DNA of 64,000 nt, from positions 107,870-171,869 of the forward strand of contig NZ_QWEI01000006.1 in NCBI RefSeq assembly GCF_003515775.1. Reading direction: 5' to 3'. Position 1 is the first letter of the stretch. Each line of letters starts with the position of its first letter. Positions 1-7,978 of the stretch are shown here, in pieces. This stretch comes from Ureibacillus yapensis. GTDB lineage: Bacteria > Bacillota > Bacilli > Bacillales_A > Planococcaceae. The notes below the pieces were generated by a model. The model made no database searches, had not been told where the DNA came from, and was given only the letters and a program-made list of their open reading frames with translations. Position numbers and translations under genes: made by a program.

Positions 1-131
1 AAAGGAAGTTTATCGAGTATCTCGATAAAATCTGGGCGCACATGCTGTCCCGAAAGCGAAGCGTCAGGTCCATATGTTTTGGCTGTACCGACAGCGAAGC
101 GGCAGGTACATTTACGCCAAGGCGTTTTTGA
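1..131. repeat. Partial copy of dispersed repeat
   Basis: The first 40 bases contain an inverted repeat (TTTATCGAG...CTCGATAAA), and 113-131 contains ACGCCAAGGCGT followed by TTTGAT. The same two blocks occur in the same order at 27823-27884. Between them this copy has two imperfect tandem copies of a GCGAAGCG-CAGGT block (about 47-72 and 83-110), which the other copy lacks. This is a non-coding interspersed repeat cut by the window start. Its function is unknown. Confidence 0.7.
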
Positions 132-237
132 TAGAAAGTTGCTAACTTGCCGGGTGGCTTTCTTAGATACTTTTCGAATAATAATTTATAATGGTGGTTG
201 AAAGAGTGATTTTGAAAAGTAAGGTGGCTTTTATTAT

Positions 238-1203
238 ATGAATAAAATACCGTTAATTATTGATACAGACCCTGGAATCGATGATGCAATGATGCTGACG
301 TTTGCGTTTGCAAATGAAGAGGCATTTGATATTCGATTGGTTACTACATGTGCTGGGAATATTCCGCAAGAGAAGACCAATTATAATGCACGCACGCTTT
401 TAAGCTATATTGGAGCGAATGTTGAAATCGCGCGAGGGCTAGAACAACCCATATTCCGTGAACTCGAAGTAGCGGAAGACATTCATGGTGAAAGCGGCTT
501 TGGCGATGTGGAATTTCCAGCGCCAACGTTGCCGGTAAGTGAACGGCCTGCCGTAACGGCCATGCTTGAAACCATCCTGGCGAGCGAAGAGAAAGTAACA
601 ATCGTGGCAACAGGACCCCTAACAAACGTGGCTGCCTTATTATTCGCTCATCCCGAAGTAAAGCCGAAAATTGAACGCATTTCATGGATGGGCGGCGCAG
701 CAGTCGGCGGCAATATGTCTGCAGTGGCCGAATTTAATGCATATGTTGACCCACATGCCGTCGATCTTGTTTTTCGTTCCGGAATTCCTGTGATTATGAG
801 TGGGCTGGATGTTACGCACAAAGCGTTTGTTACTCCAGAAGAAGCAAAAGTGATTTTAAGTTACGGTACCGAATTTGCCAAAAAATCGTATCGGTTACTT
901 ACATATTATTTGAATGTTATGAAGAAAACGCCTTTCGACGAGGAAAATTATGATCAAGTACTGCGTTTTCACGATGTATGCGCGGTGATGTATTTACTAA
1001 GACCGGACATCTTTGAAGGGCAGGACTGTTATGTGGAAGCCGTGCTGGATGGTCCGGCAAGCGGAGCAACCGTGGTGGACTATCAAAATAAAACAGGCAA
1101 AACGCCAAATGTCCATGTGCTGCATTCCGTAAACCGTGAAGTTTTTGTCGGGGAATTTATAAAAGCTGTACGGATCGTTTCAGATCGAATCTCATCACGT
1201 TAA
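238..1203 (+). CDS. Nucleoside hydrolase (IUNH family)
   Basis: A 321-residue nucleoside hydrolase that would cleave the N-glycosidic bond of ribonucleosides to give base and ribose in cytoplasmic salvage. The N-terminus holds the family signature DTDPGIDD (residues 9-16), whose aspartates bind Ca2+ and activate water. Further family blocks are TGPLTNVA near residue 126 and the GLDVTH stretch that carries an active-site region. Length is normal for the family (about 310-330). It appears to be a single-gene unit: a repeat lies upstream and a hairpin terminator directly follows the stop. Base specificity (purine, pyrimidine or broad) cannot be read from the sequence, so no rih/iunH symbol is given. 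Confidence 0.93.
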   Translation: MNKIPLIIDTDPGIDDAMMLTFAFANEEAFDIRLVTTCAGNIPQEKTNYNARTLLSYIGANVEIARGLEQPIFRELEVAEDIHGESGFGDVEFPAPTLPVSERPAVTAMLETILASEEKVTIVATGPLTNVAALLFAHPEVKPKIERISWMGGAAVGGNMSAVAEFNAYVDPHAVDLVFRSGIPVIMSGLDVTHKAFVTPEEAKVILSYGTEFAKKSYRLLTYYLNVMKKTPFDEENYDQVLRFHDVCAVMYLLRPDIFEGQDCYVEAVLDGPASGATVVDYQNKTGKTPNVHVLHSVNREVFVGEFIKAVRIVSDRISSR

Positions 1204-1218
1204 TCATGTTTGACTGCA

Positions 1219-1249
1219 CCTCCAGTGGTTTAGCCATTGGGGGTTTTTT
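1219..1249 (+). terminator. Rho-independent terminator after nucleoside hydrolase
   Basis: Imperfect G:U-tolerant stem CCTCCAGTGG / CCATTGGGGG with a 5-nt loop, followed by TTTTTT, starting 15 nt after the stop codon. Confidence 0.85.
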
Positions 1250-1376
1250 GATTGTTTGATTAAATGTAAAATGCAAAATATATTTTTAGACATCGTTCTA
1301 TGCGTCCAGGTACGTGAAAACTTCACTCATATATTAGAGAAAAAAGGTGTTAACTCCATAGGGGGTGAAGAGAAAG

Positions 1377-1754
1377 TTGGTATATTATCCGCCGAATGAT
1401 AGAGGAAATCCAAGAAGCAGATCTTTCCCGCAAGATCCGAGAAGGGGACCGATGCCTCCAAGGCAGCAAAGACAACCAATGCCGCCGATGCACAGACAGG
1501 CGTATGGAGCTGAATATGGACCTCAGTACCAAGCAAGACAACAAGGGCATCCAGGGCATCAATTCCTTTACGAAAATCAACATCCCCAAATGCCGCCTCA
1601 TCAGATGCCACCGCAACAAATGCATCCGCAGCAAATGCCAAGACGGAGATTTCCGGGAGACATCAATCAGTTAATGGACCATGCAGGCAAGGTATCAGAA
1701 GGTATTAATATCATGAGACAAATTGGTGCGTTTTTCAATACGTTCAGAGGATGA
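1377..1754 (+). CDS. VrrA/YqfQ-like Pro/Gln/Met-rich protein
   Basis: A 125-residue protein, very rich in Pro, Gln, Met, His and Arg, with imperfect repeats of HPQM-PPHQM-PPQQM-HPQQM around residues 75-95. The composition and the C-terminus (DINQLMDHAGKVSEGINIMR) resemble the Bacillus VrrA/YqfQ group, whose vrrA member is a known variable-number repeat locus. I start at TTG 1377 because GGGGGTGA (1361-1368) sits 8 nt upstream. The longer GTG start at 1365 would overlap that ribosome-binding site. Role unknown; YqfQ/VrrA proteins are often linked to the spore or cell envelope. Family call from composition and remembered similarity, so moderate. Confidence 0.7.
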   Translation: MVYYPPNDRGNPRSRSFPQDPRRGPMPPRQQRQPMPPMHRQAYGAEYGPQYQARQQGHPGHQFLYENQHPQMPPHQMPPQQMHPQQMPRRRFPGDINQLMDHAGKVSEGINIMRQIGAFFNTFRG

Positions 1755-1769
1755 AACTGGATTGCACAC

Positions 1770-1804
1770 ACACATCAATGGTGAACGTTGATGTGTTTTT
1801 TATT
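1770..1804 (+). terminator. Terminator after VrrA-like gene
   Basis: Perfect 9-bp stem ACACATCAA / TTGATGTGT followed by TTTTTT, 15 nt after the stop codon. Confidence 0.9.
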
Positions 1805-1953
1805 TGGTTTAAAAGTAAGGGTAAAGTTGAAAATTGGGCAAGAATAGTTAAAAATGAGAGTATCTTAATTTGGAGGTTTTTGTTTGTCTGACTTATGTTT
1901 AGAGCTGGTGGATACTTTCTCTTGAACAATTAACTAAAGGAGAGTGTCTACAA

Positions 1954-2706
1954 ATGAAAAAATATTTTTACGAAGCTTTTGAAGGGCTGGCACGTCTGGC
2001 TCCAGGCAGCGAACAATCAACGATGAAAGCAATTTCATTGGTAAATGCAGCAAAAGAAAAGGAATTAAAAATACTGGATATAGGTTGCGGAACCGGGATT
2101 CATACAATGATATTGGCGAATTGGTTTCCAAATGCCCAAATCACAGCAATTGATACCAATCCGCAATACCTGGAAACACTGCAACAACAACTACGCAAAA
2201 AGGGATTGGAAGAAAGAGTCGAGGTTCGGAATACTTCCATGTTGGAGATGGATTTCCCTCCGGAAACGTTCGACCTCATTTGGGCGGAAGGGTCCATTTA
2301 CATTGCAGGCTTTCAGGAAGGTCTCCATCAGTGGAAACAATTTTTAAAGCAAGATGGCGAACTGGTTTGCAGTGAAATTTCATGGTTGCATGCGAATCCT
2401 TCCAAGGAAAGCAAGGAATTTTGGACGCAAGCATATCCCGAAATCGATACCATTTCCAACAAAGTGAATCAACTAACCGATTCAGGATATGCTTATCGCT
2501 TTTCATTTGTTTTGCCAAAGAAAGATTGGATCAATGAATATTACCATCCGCTTGAACGAAATCTTGAAGCGATGGAACGCCAATATAATGATACTCCGGT
2601 TGCTTTGGATGTTGTGAATATGATTAAACAGGAAATTAATCTTTATCATAAACATTCACAGGATTATAGTTATGTGTTCTACGGAATGAAAAAGAATAGT
2701 TTGTAG
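1954..2706 (+). CDS. Class I SAM-dependent methyltransferase
   Basis: A 250-residue Rossmann-fold methyltransferase. Motif I (ILDIGCGTG) is at residues 40-48, an acidic strand-2 end (AIDTN) follows near 65-69, and FDLIWAEGSIY near 105-115 matches the motif IV/post-I region. AAAGGAGAG lies 7-10 nt upstream of ATG 1954. The C-terminal half (residues 130-250) is less conserved and would carry substrate specificity, which I cannot deduce. It stands alone between the VrrA-like gene and a long gene-poor stretch. No regulatory site was recognised. Confidence 0.88.
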   Translation: MKKYFYEAFEGLARLAPGSEQSTMKAISLVNAAKEKELKILDIGCGTGIHTMILANWFPNAQITAIDTNPQYLETLQQQLRKKGLEERVEVRNTSMLEMDFPPETFDLIWAEGSIYIAGFQEGLHQWKQFLKQDGELVCSEISWLHANPSKESKEFWTQAYPEIDTISNKVNQLTDSGYAYRFSFVLPKKDWINEYYHPLERNLEAMERQYNDTPVALDVVNMIKQEINLYHKHSQDYSYVFYGMKKNSL

Positions 2707-3143
2707 ATTTGGGAGAGCCGAAGCTTCTTTCGTGGACCGGTAGCGGTTGTTTTGATTGTTTTGAGTACACTAGAGAGGTTGTCGCGGACTGACGGGAGTT
2801 GATTTAAATGAACTAAGTCCACGAGAGAGGATATCGGGGAAGGCGGGAGCTGTTTTAGTTGCTCATGAGTATCCATCTTACGCAAGCTTTCGGTACAAAA
2901 AGCATTTGCTGAATGAGGTTAAATTTAAGCGTATTCTCTACTAGGAGCCTTTAATAGTTAATTTTCATTAATGGACTTTATGCGGTATCTCTATATCCTC
3001 TTCAAATTCGTCCTCGTGTTCAAATTCATCCTCTTGCACTGGAACAAGCTGTGCCGACAAGGCAATAGATGGTTTGTATAAAATAATGATGGCCATCTAT
3101 TAATATATTTAAATACCCAAATGTATAAAAGTAAAATCTTTAA
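2707..3143. other. Gene-poor region with GTCC(A/G)CGA motifs
   Basis: No convincing gene on either strand apart from the weak small ORF listed separately. Between about 2730 and 2830 the octamer-like motif TCGTGGAC / TCGCGGAC / GTCCACGA recurs in both orientations. It resembles the GAGTCCGCGAGA core of the 52-bp array at 8606-8866, so this may be a decayed, isolated relative of that repeat. Confidence 0.35.
2968..3096 (-). CDS. Possible small acidic ORF (42 aa)
   Basis: An open frame from ATG 3096 to TAA 2968 encodes a 42-residue peptide. It has a short hydrophobic start (MAIIILYK), then an acidic tail with repeated EDEFE units. No Shine-Dalgarno site is visible upstream (AT-rich), so it could equally be the 3' end of a decayed gene whose 5' part is lost. 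It lies in the same orientation as the secreted protein gene but downstream of that gene's terminator. No family recognised. Confidence 0.22.
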   Translation of the reverse strand: MAIIILYKPSIALSAQLVPVQEDEFEHEDEFEEDIEIPHKVH

Positions 3144-3200
3144 ATAAAAAACCCTCAATTAGAAAGGAAACTAAAAATCAAAACCTTTCTAATTAAGGGT
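3144..3200 (-). terminator. Terminator of the secreted-protein gene (bidirectional)
   Basis: Long stem ACCCTCAATTAGAAAGG (3151-3167) paired with CCTTTCTAATTAAGGGT (3184-3200). The minus-strand transcript then runs into a U-rich tract (A-rich 3144-3150 on plus). It lies 70 nt past the stop at 3267. Confidence 0.88.
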
Positions 3201-3266
3201 CCTTTTTACATAGAATTAACCTTTATCTATTTAATGTAACTGTGGTTATAATCCAATCACGATAGA

Positions 3267-4619
3267 TTAATTCATTCCGGCAGGCGCTGCTGAAACATTG
3301 TTAATGTCAACAGGAATCGTTACGGTTCCATTAGCTTCTGAAGTGATGGTAATCGTTGGGGATATAACGGTTAAATCGGGAACGGCTAGCTGGCCGGTTG
3401 AAGGATCAATAATTCCATCATATCCGGTAACAGTTAGTGCTGGTGGATTCACCTCATCACTTGATTTTGCCCTAATAGTCAGTGTTTTAGCAGCGGTATC
3501 GTAATTAGCAGAGGCTATTATTCGATCTACAGGTTTAATTGTTTTTATCGTATCATCTGCAGGATCATCGATGTTATTTTCCAAATTCGTTACGGTGATT
3601 TCCACAGGTGGTTCGGCTCCTGTATAAGGAACATGAGCAAAATATTGGTTATCCCTTCCGGCTAGTGGTGTTGTCTCAATACCAGTTCCTGAAACTGTAA
3701 TGTTTTGGTCAACTTCTGATAAAACAAATACATCAATAAATCCGCTATCAGCGGTTTGACTATAAGTTGCTTGTTGGATATCTAATCCATTAGTAGTGGA
3801 TATTTTCCCCATCAGTGAAAACAGGTTTGTCTGAATTCTTCCCAATCTTCCAAGCCCTGGTCCTTCAATACGGAAGTAATTTTGATTTTGATATCCTCCA
3901 GTAACTCTATGAAGCACATTAGGATCACCAATATAGCCCTCTGGTGCCGCTGGTGCTACAGATGGATCCCATTTTAAAAACGTACCGATTCGGCTGTTAA
4001 GTGCTGCATTGAAACCACCGCCGGCTCCGATATCCTCTGTGTAGTTAATTTCACCTTCAGCATCAGTTTTAATAATATCTTTTCCATATGGATGTGTGAT
4101 CGTGTAATTGGAATTAGGAGTTAGCCCATCCACTCTAATACGGACACGTCCAAATACAGTTTGATCACCGACTGCTGGCACCTCACTATTAAATGAGGCT
4201 TCAAGAGCGAAAGTTCCTCTCGCACTCACATTGCCAGATTCAATTTCAGCTTCGGCCATTTGATAAAATGCCTCACCAGGGTAATTGTCAGGGAATTGAA
4301 TTGGCAAGTTTGGATCGAAACCTAAAGTGGCTGGATCAGCCTCTTCCTCTTCCTCTATTAATCCACAATAAGGATCTGCCGGATCTAAACAAAGCTCCAA
4401 TTTTACGCCATTCGAATCTTTATACCAGAACGGGAAGCCATTGTCATCCCGGGTTGGCCCTACTTCTGTCAATTTAGGCCCAGATTCAATTACTTCGGCT
4501 TCAGCATTATCCCAGGGAATCCAACTACTAACGGTGATAGTAAGAGTGAACGATACAAGAAATAGACGCTTAAGTAAAACATTTCCTTTGGCTTGCTCGG
4601 ATTTTCTCTTTAAAAGCAT
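3267..4619 (-). CDS. Secreted protein with Ig-like C-terminal repeats
   Basis: A 450-residue exported protein of unknown function. A basic N-terminus (MLLKRKSEQAKGNVLLKR) precedes a hydrophobic stretch (LFLVSFTLTITVSS, about residues 19-32) and a likely cleavage site near NAEAEV (about 39-42). The mature protein begins with FPFWYKDSNGVKLELCLD and PYCG (two Cys, around 63-85), then an acidic EEEEEAD linker. The rest is Gly/Thr/Asn-rich beta-type sequence with bacterial-Ig-like stretches toward the C-terminus (DPADDTIKTIKPVDRIIASA; LTIRAKSSDEVNPPALTVTG). GAGGAG lies 9 nt before ATG 4619. Single-gene unit with its own terminator. I do not recognise the family; a surface or spore-layer protein is plausible. 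Confidence 0.75.
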   Translation of the reverse strand: MLLKRKSEQAKGNVLLKRLFLVSFTLTITVSSWIPWDNAEAEVIESGPKLTEVGPTRDDNGFPFWYKDSNGVKLELCLDPADPYCGLIEEEEEADPATLGFDPNLPIQFPDNYPGEAFYQMAEAEIESGNVSARGTFALEASFNSEVPAVGDQTVFGRVRIRVDGLTPNSNYTITHPYGKDIIKTDAEGEINYTEDIGAGGGFNAALNSRIGTFLKWDPSVAPAAPEGYIGDPNVLHRVTGGYQNQNYFRIEGPGLGRLGRIQTNLFSLMGKISTTNGLDIQQATYSQTADSGFIDVFVLSEVDQNITVSGTGIETTPLAGRDNQYFAHVPYTGAEPPVEITVTNLENNIDDPADDTIKTIKPVDRIIASANYDTAAKTLTIRAKSSDEVNPPALTVTGYDGIIDPSTGQLAVPDLTVISPTITITSEANGTVTIPVDINNVSAAPAGMN

Positions 4620-5125
4620 TCACAAACGCTCCTCACTTTAAAATTTCTAAGAATAATGCAATGTTGTATGTTGCCAATTTTTTCCTACAACCTACTTTTA
4701 TGCCATGCACTTATAGAAAATTCGTTTAGATACATATTTTTTGTAACTACTTAGGTCCCCATAGCCATCAGATTAAGCAGTGAATAATTTTCATCTAAAT
4801 AGGTCTTCCTTCCATTCAATACGTATGGAGGGATCGTAAAATATAAACAAGCTGCCTAGTGAAAAAAATGTATTTTAGTAAGCTTCTTTGACATACCTAC
4901 TTTTCTATTACTCGCTCGTTTTGAAACAAGAATGATTTCGCACCCGGTAATTTACACCGTTAGCTTGATGGATATATCGTGGTACCCCTATAAGATTTAT
5001 ATGTCGAAACATAACAGCTGGTAGCTGGAAAGCACTTGAATTCCAGTGGCTCTTTATACTCAGTCCATCAAAGCCTCCTTGCCTCACTTTATAATAAAAG
5101 AGTTCTACCAAAGGAAAAAATTAGT
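4620..5125. other. Intergenic region, nothing recognised
   Basis: About 500 nt between the divergent secreted-protein gene and the queF leader. I see no ORF with a ribosome-binding site and no strong terminator. The promoter of the minus-strand gene must lie near its left end. Confidence 0.5.
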
Positions 5126-5154
5126 TTGACTCTTTTCCAAATATCCGCTATCAT
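5126..5154 (+). promoter_or_regulatory. SigA-type promoter of the que operon
   Basis: TTGACT (5126-5131), 17-nt spacer, TATCAT (5149-5154). A start near 5161 puts the preQ1 aptamer about 25 nt into the transcript. Confidence 0.8.
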
Positions 5155-5186
5155 ATGGATGAATTAAATGCCCGACTAGAAGCGGG

Positions 5187-5224
5187 AGAGGTTCATAGCT
5201 GATACCCTCTATAAAAAACTATGG
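5187..5224 (+). promoter_or_regulatory. preQ1-I riboswitch upstream of queF
   Basis: Shows the class I preQ1 aptamer: a 5' stem AGAGG, then TTCATAGC, the closing strand ACCCTCT, and the A-rich pseudoknot tail ATAAAAAACTA. The 5' stem pairs with CCTCT, and the A-tail would enter the minor groove in the H-type pseudoknot. In this class, ligand binding turns off downstream que genes. The terminator right after it is the likely expression platform. Confidence 0.95.
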
Positions 5225-5240
5225 AAACATGACGAATTCA

Positions 5241-5275
5241 GCCATGTCCATAACGGGATATGGCTTTTATGTTTT
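5241..5275 (+). terminator. Riboswitch-controlled terminator before queF
   Basis: GCCATGTCC / GGGATATGGC hairpin (5241-5264) followed by TTTTATGTTTTT, 16 nt past the aptamer tail. It fits a transcription-attenuation platform for the upstream preQ1 aptamer. Confidence 0.8.
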
Positions 5276-5347
5276 TATATGCTTTTATAGACATCATCTG
5301 GCCTCTCTTTGACAAGTGTTGGGAAACATTTGCAAGGAGGTTTTTTT

Positions 5348-5848
5348 ATGTCTGGAAGAAGTCATGAAGAAGGATTAAAAGATTTAACGTTATTAGGGAA
5401 CCAAGGGACAAAATATGCGTTTGAGTATGCGCCTGAAGTGCTGGAGGCGGTAGATAACCTGCATAGCAACCGTGATTATTTCGTAAAGTTTAATTGCCCG
5501 GAATTCACAAGTTTGTGCCCGCTTACAAACCAACCGGATTTTGCGACAATGTACATTTCATATATCCCAGATAAAAAAATCGTGGAAAGCAAGTCATTGA
5601 AATTGTACTTATTCAGTTTCAGAAACCACGGGGATTTCCACGAAGACTGCGTCAATATCATCATGAACGATTTAATCAAGCTGCTCGACCCTCGCTATAT
5701 TGAAGTGTGGGGAAAATTCACGCCTCGCGGAGGCATCTCGATCGACCCTTGGTGCAACTATGGAAAACCGGGAACGAAGTATGAAGAAATGGCCGATTAT
5801 CGCTTAATGAATCATGATTTAAATCCTGAAAAAATCGATAACCGCTAA
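5348..5848 (+). CDS. queF: NADPH-dependent preQ0 reductase QueF
   Basis: Reduces the nitrile of 7-cyano-7-deazaguanine (preQ0) to preQ1 in queuosine biosynthesis. The 166-residue product matches the short, YkvM-type QueF. The catalytic cysteine lies in [12 protein letters not shown] (Cys57), the signature aspartate follows in NQPD, and the QueF motif [20 protein letters not shown] occurs near residues 79-98. I start at ATG 5348, 7 nt after AAGGAGG (5334-5340); an in-frame upstream start at 5309 has no such site. It is first in the que locus behind the preQ1 riboswitch, so its product represses its own gene. Confidence 0.97.
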   Translation: MSGRSHEEGLKDLTLLGNQGTKYAFEYAPEVLEAVDNLHSNRDYFVKFNCPEFTSLCPLTNQPDFATMYISYIPDKKIVESKSLKLYLFSFRNHGDFHEDCVNIIMNDLIKLLDPRYIEVWGKFTPRGGISIDPWCNYGKPGTKYEEMADYRLMNHDLNPEKIDNR

Positions 5849-5873
5849 GCAAAATCATAGAACTCAATACACA

Positions 5874-5908
5874 AGAGGTTATTAGCGACCCTCTCTAAAA
5901 AACTAAGG
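5874..5908 (+). promoter_or_regulatory. Second preQ1-I riboswitch, upstream of queC
   Basis: AGAGGTTATTAGCGACCCTC, then TCTAAAAAACTAAGG: the same stem, core and A-rich tail as the aptamer before queF, 25 nt after the queF stop. I see no convincing promoter between queF and this element, so it probably acts inside the que transcript and separates queF from queCDE control. Confidence 0.93.
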
Positions 5909-5910
5909 AA

Positions 5911-5940
5911 AAACAGCATTTTCTTAGTGCTGTTTTTCTA
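5911..5940 (+). terminator. Riboswitch-controlled terminator before queC
   Basis: AAACAGCA / TGCTGTTT stem followed by TTC and T-rich sequence. CTAAG in the aptamer tail (5903-5907) can pair with CTTAG (5923-5927) in the loop, giving an alternative fold suitable for switching. Confidence 0.8.
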
Positions 5941-5948
5941 TTTTCATA

Positions 5949-6071
5949 GTGTCTAGCTTCAGCGCCCAGCCCCTCGAGGTCGCTTCAGGTCCTCGGTCGA
6001 AAGCGAAAGGATGCTTTCGATTCGGACCTTCCAGCGCTTGTCGGGGCTAAGCAGGGCGCTTACGCTTTTCG
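5949..6071 (+). repeat. Dispersed palindromic repeat between riboswitch and queC
   Basis: Starts GTGTCTAGCTTCAGCGCC and ends GGCGCTTACGC. The arms AGCGCCCAGCCCCTCGA and CTTGTCGGGGCT plus GGGCGCT pair over most of the element, with an inner pair around GAAAGCGAAAGGATGCTTTC. This layout (GTGTCTAGC...GGGGCTAA...GCGCT) is one I recall as a common intergenic repeat in many Bacillales genomes. It lies in the leader between the second riboswitch and the queC ribosome-binding site, so it should be transcribed as a large hairpin. Confidence 0.8.
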
Positions 6072-6086
6072 AAAAGGAGTTTTCCA

Positions 6087-6749
6087 ATGTTGAAACAAGA
6101 AAAAGCAGTAGTGGTGTTTAGTGGAGGACAGGACAGCACGACTTGTCTGTTTTGGGCTAAAGAACAATTTGGCGAAGTGGAGGCCGTGACGTTTGATTAC
6201 GGACAGCGGCATGCCCTAGAAATCGAGTGCGCGAAGGAAATTGCGCAGGAGCTTGGTGTGAAGCATCATATCCTTGATATGTCGCTTCTTAATCAGCTGG
6301 CACCGAATGCATTAACGCGCCAGGACATTGAAGTGGAAGAAGGGGAAGACGGCGAATTGCCATCGACTTTTGTACCGGGACGTAATTTGTTGTTCCTTTC
6401 TTTTGCCGGGGTGCTGGCAAGTCAGGTCGGGGCAAAACATTTGGTCACGGGCGTTTGCGAAACGGATTTTAGCGGCTATCCGGATTGCCGGGACATTTTC
6501 ATCAAATCATTGAACGTGACCTTGAATTTATCGATGGATGACACGTTTGTGATTCATACCCCTCTTATGTGGATGAACAAAGCACAAGCGTGGGGACTGG
6601 CGGATGAACTTGACGCCCTAGAATTTGTTCGGGAAAAAACCCTCACTTGCTATAACGGCATTAAAGCGGATGGCTGCGGGGAATGTCCAGCATGTCAGTT
6701 ACGTAACCGAGGACTTGATGAATACCTGAATTCCAAAAAGGAGGGTTAA
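6087..6749 (+). CDS. queC: 7-cyano-7-deazaguanine synthase QueC
   Basis: Converts 7-carboxy-7-deazaguanine to preQ0 using ATP and ammonia. The 220-residue protein has the ATP-pyrophosphatase loop SGGQDSTT (residues 12-19). A C-terminal zinc site CNG...[10 protein letters not shown] carries four cysteines around residues 191-207. Length is typical. AAAAGGAG lies about 7 nt upstream of ATG 6087. It is followed 3 nt later by queD and is under the second preQ1 riboswitch. Order in the pathway is QueD, QueE, QueC, QueF. Confidence 0.97.
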   Translation: MLKQEKAVVVFSGGQDSTTCLFWAKEQFGEVEAVTFDYGQRHALEIECAKEIAQELGVKHHILDMSLLNQLAPNALTRQDIEVEEGEDGELPSTFVPGRNLLFLSFAGVLASQVGAKHLVTGVCETDFSGYPDCRDIFIKSLNVTLNLSMDDTFVIHTPLMWMNKAQAWGLADELDALEFVREKTLTCYNGIKADGCGECPACQLRNRGLDEYLNSKKEG

Positions 6750-6752
6750 GGC

Positions 6753-7226
6753 ATGTTTGAATTTTCAATTGTCGAGAAGCTCCAAAAATTTGGTAAAGAT
6801 ATCGAGCGCGAGCAGCTAAAGTACCATTCAAAACGCGTGCTGGTGAGTAAGGAATTTACTTTTGATGCAGCCCATCATCTTCACGCCTATGAGGGAAAAT
6901 GCAAAAACCTTCACGGGCATACGTATCGTGCCGTACTGGGAATCAGCGGCTATACAGATGAACTTGGGTTGGTGATTGATTTTGGGGAGATAAAGGAAAT
7001 CTGGAAGCAGCAGATTGAAATTTATCTTGATCACCGCTATTTAAATGAAACGCTTCCGCTAATGAATACAACCGCTGAGAACATGGTTGTGTGGATTTAC
7101 GAAAAATTGTCCGAAAGCTTAACGGACGAACAACGGTCTCGTGGGGTACGCGTTGAATTTGTCCGGCTTTATGAAACGCCAACGAGCTATGCGGAAGTGA
7201 AACGGGAGTGGATGGAAATTGAGTAA
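6753..7226 (+). CDS. queD: 6-carboxytetrahydropterin synthase QueD
   Basis: Makes 6-carboxy-5,6,7,8-tetrahydropterin from 7,8-dihydroneopterin triphosphate. The 157-residue protein has the PTPS-fold zinc histidines in FDAAHHLHAYEGKC (about residues 38-51) and NLHGHTY (53-59). The catalytic cysteine is in EGKC, and the C-terminal ETPTSYAEV carries the pterin-anchoring Glu region. GGAGG lies 8 nt upstream. The first 25 residues are an N-terminal extension seen in Bacillus-type QueD. It is co-transcribed with queC and queE. Confidence 0.95.
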   Translation: MFEFSIVEKLQKFGKDIEREQLKYHSKRVLVSKEFTFDAAHHLHAYEGKCKNLHGHTYRAVLGISGYTDELGLVIDFGEIKEIWKQQIEIYLDHRYLNETLPLMNTTAENMVVWIYEKLSESLTDEQRSRGVRVEFVRLYETPTSYAEVKREWMEIE

Positions 7227-7947
7227 AATCCCTGTTATGGAAATCTTCGGACCAACGATTCAAGGTGAAGGCATGGTCGTTGGACAGAAAACGATGTTTG
7301 TCAGAACAGCCGGTTGTGATTATTCTTGTTCCTGGTGCGACTCGGCATTTACTTGGGATGGCAGTGGAAAGCACCTCATTACCCAAATGACGGCCGACGA
7401 AATTTGGGCGGAGTTAAAGCGGCTTGGTGGCAATGGATTTTCATTTGTCACCTTGTCAGGGGGGAACCCGGTACTGCTTCGCCATCTCGGTGAACTTGTT
7501 GCGATATTGAAAGAAAACAATGTGAAAATCGGAGTAGAAACACAGGGAAGCAAATGGCAAGAGTGGCTCTATGAAATCGATGAACTGACGATTTCGCCAA
7601 AGCCGCCAAGTTCCGGAATGACAACCGACTATAACATGCTTTCGGAAATCATTGAGAAACTAAAAACACGAAACCCCAACCAGCAGATTTCCCTCAAGAT
7701 TGTCGTATTTAATCAAGAGGATTACGACTATGCAAAACAAATGCACTTCCGTTATCCTTCCATCCCGTTATATCTGCAAGTCGGAAATGATGACATCCAC
7801 ACTACGGATGATGGGAAGCTGGTACAACATTTGCTGACGAAGTACGAAGCGTTGATTAATCTGGTGATAGCGGATGAAGAGTTAAAAGACGTGAAAGTAC
7901 TGCCGCAGCTCCATACCCTCATCTGGGGAAATAAGCGAGGGGTTTAG
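7219..7947 (+). CDS. queE: 7-carboxy-7-deazaguanine synthase QueE (radical SAM)
   Basis: Radical SAM ring-contraction enzyme that turns carboxytetrahydropterin into 7-carboxy-7-deazaguanine. The cluster motif is AGCDYSCSWCD (Cys33, Cys37, Cys40, a CX3CX2C spacing). It is preceded by FGPTIQGEG and followed by TLSGGNP, the GGE-like SAM-binding strand. At 242 residues it is full length. It starts at TTG 7219, overlapping queD by 8 nt, which suggests translational coupling; no strong separate ribosome-binding site is visible. Confidence 0.96.
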   Translation: MSKIPVMEIFGPTIQGEGMVVGQKTMFVRTAGCDYSCSWCDSAFTWDGSGKHLITQMTADEIWAELKRLGGNGFSFVTLSGGNPVLLRHLGELVAILKENNVKIGVETQGSKWQEWLYEIDELTISPKPPSSGMTTDYNMLSEIIEKLKTRNPNQQISLKIVVFNQEDYDYAKQMHFRYPSIPLYLQVGNDDIHTTDDGKLVQHLLTKYEALINLVIADEELKDVKVLPQLHTLIWGNKRGV

Positions 7948-7978
7948 CGCAGTTGAAATTGACTGAAGGAGAAACATT

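Noticed and set aside
4908-5111. 67-codon minus-strand ORF upstream of queF
   Set aside because: No ribosome-binding site, no recognisable domain, and unlikely amino-acid composition.
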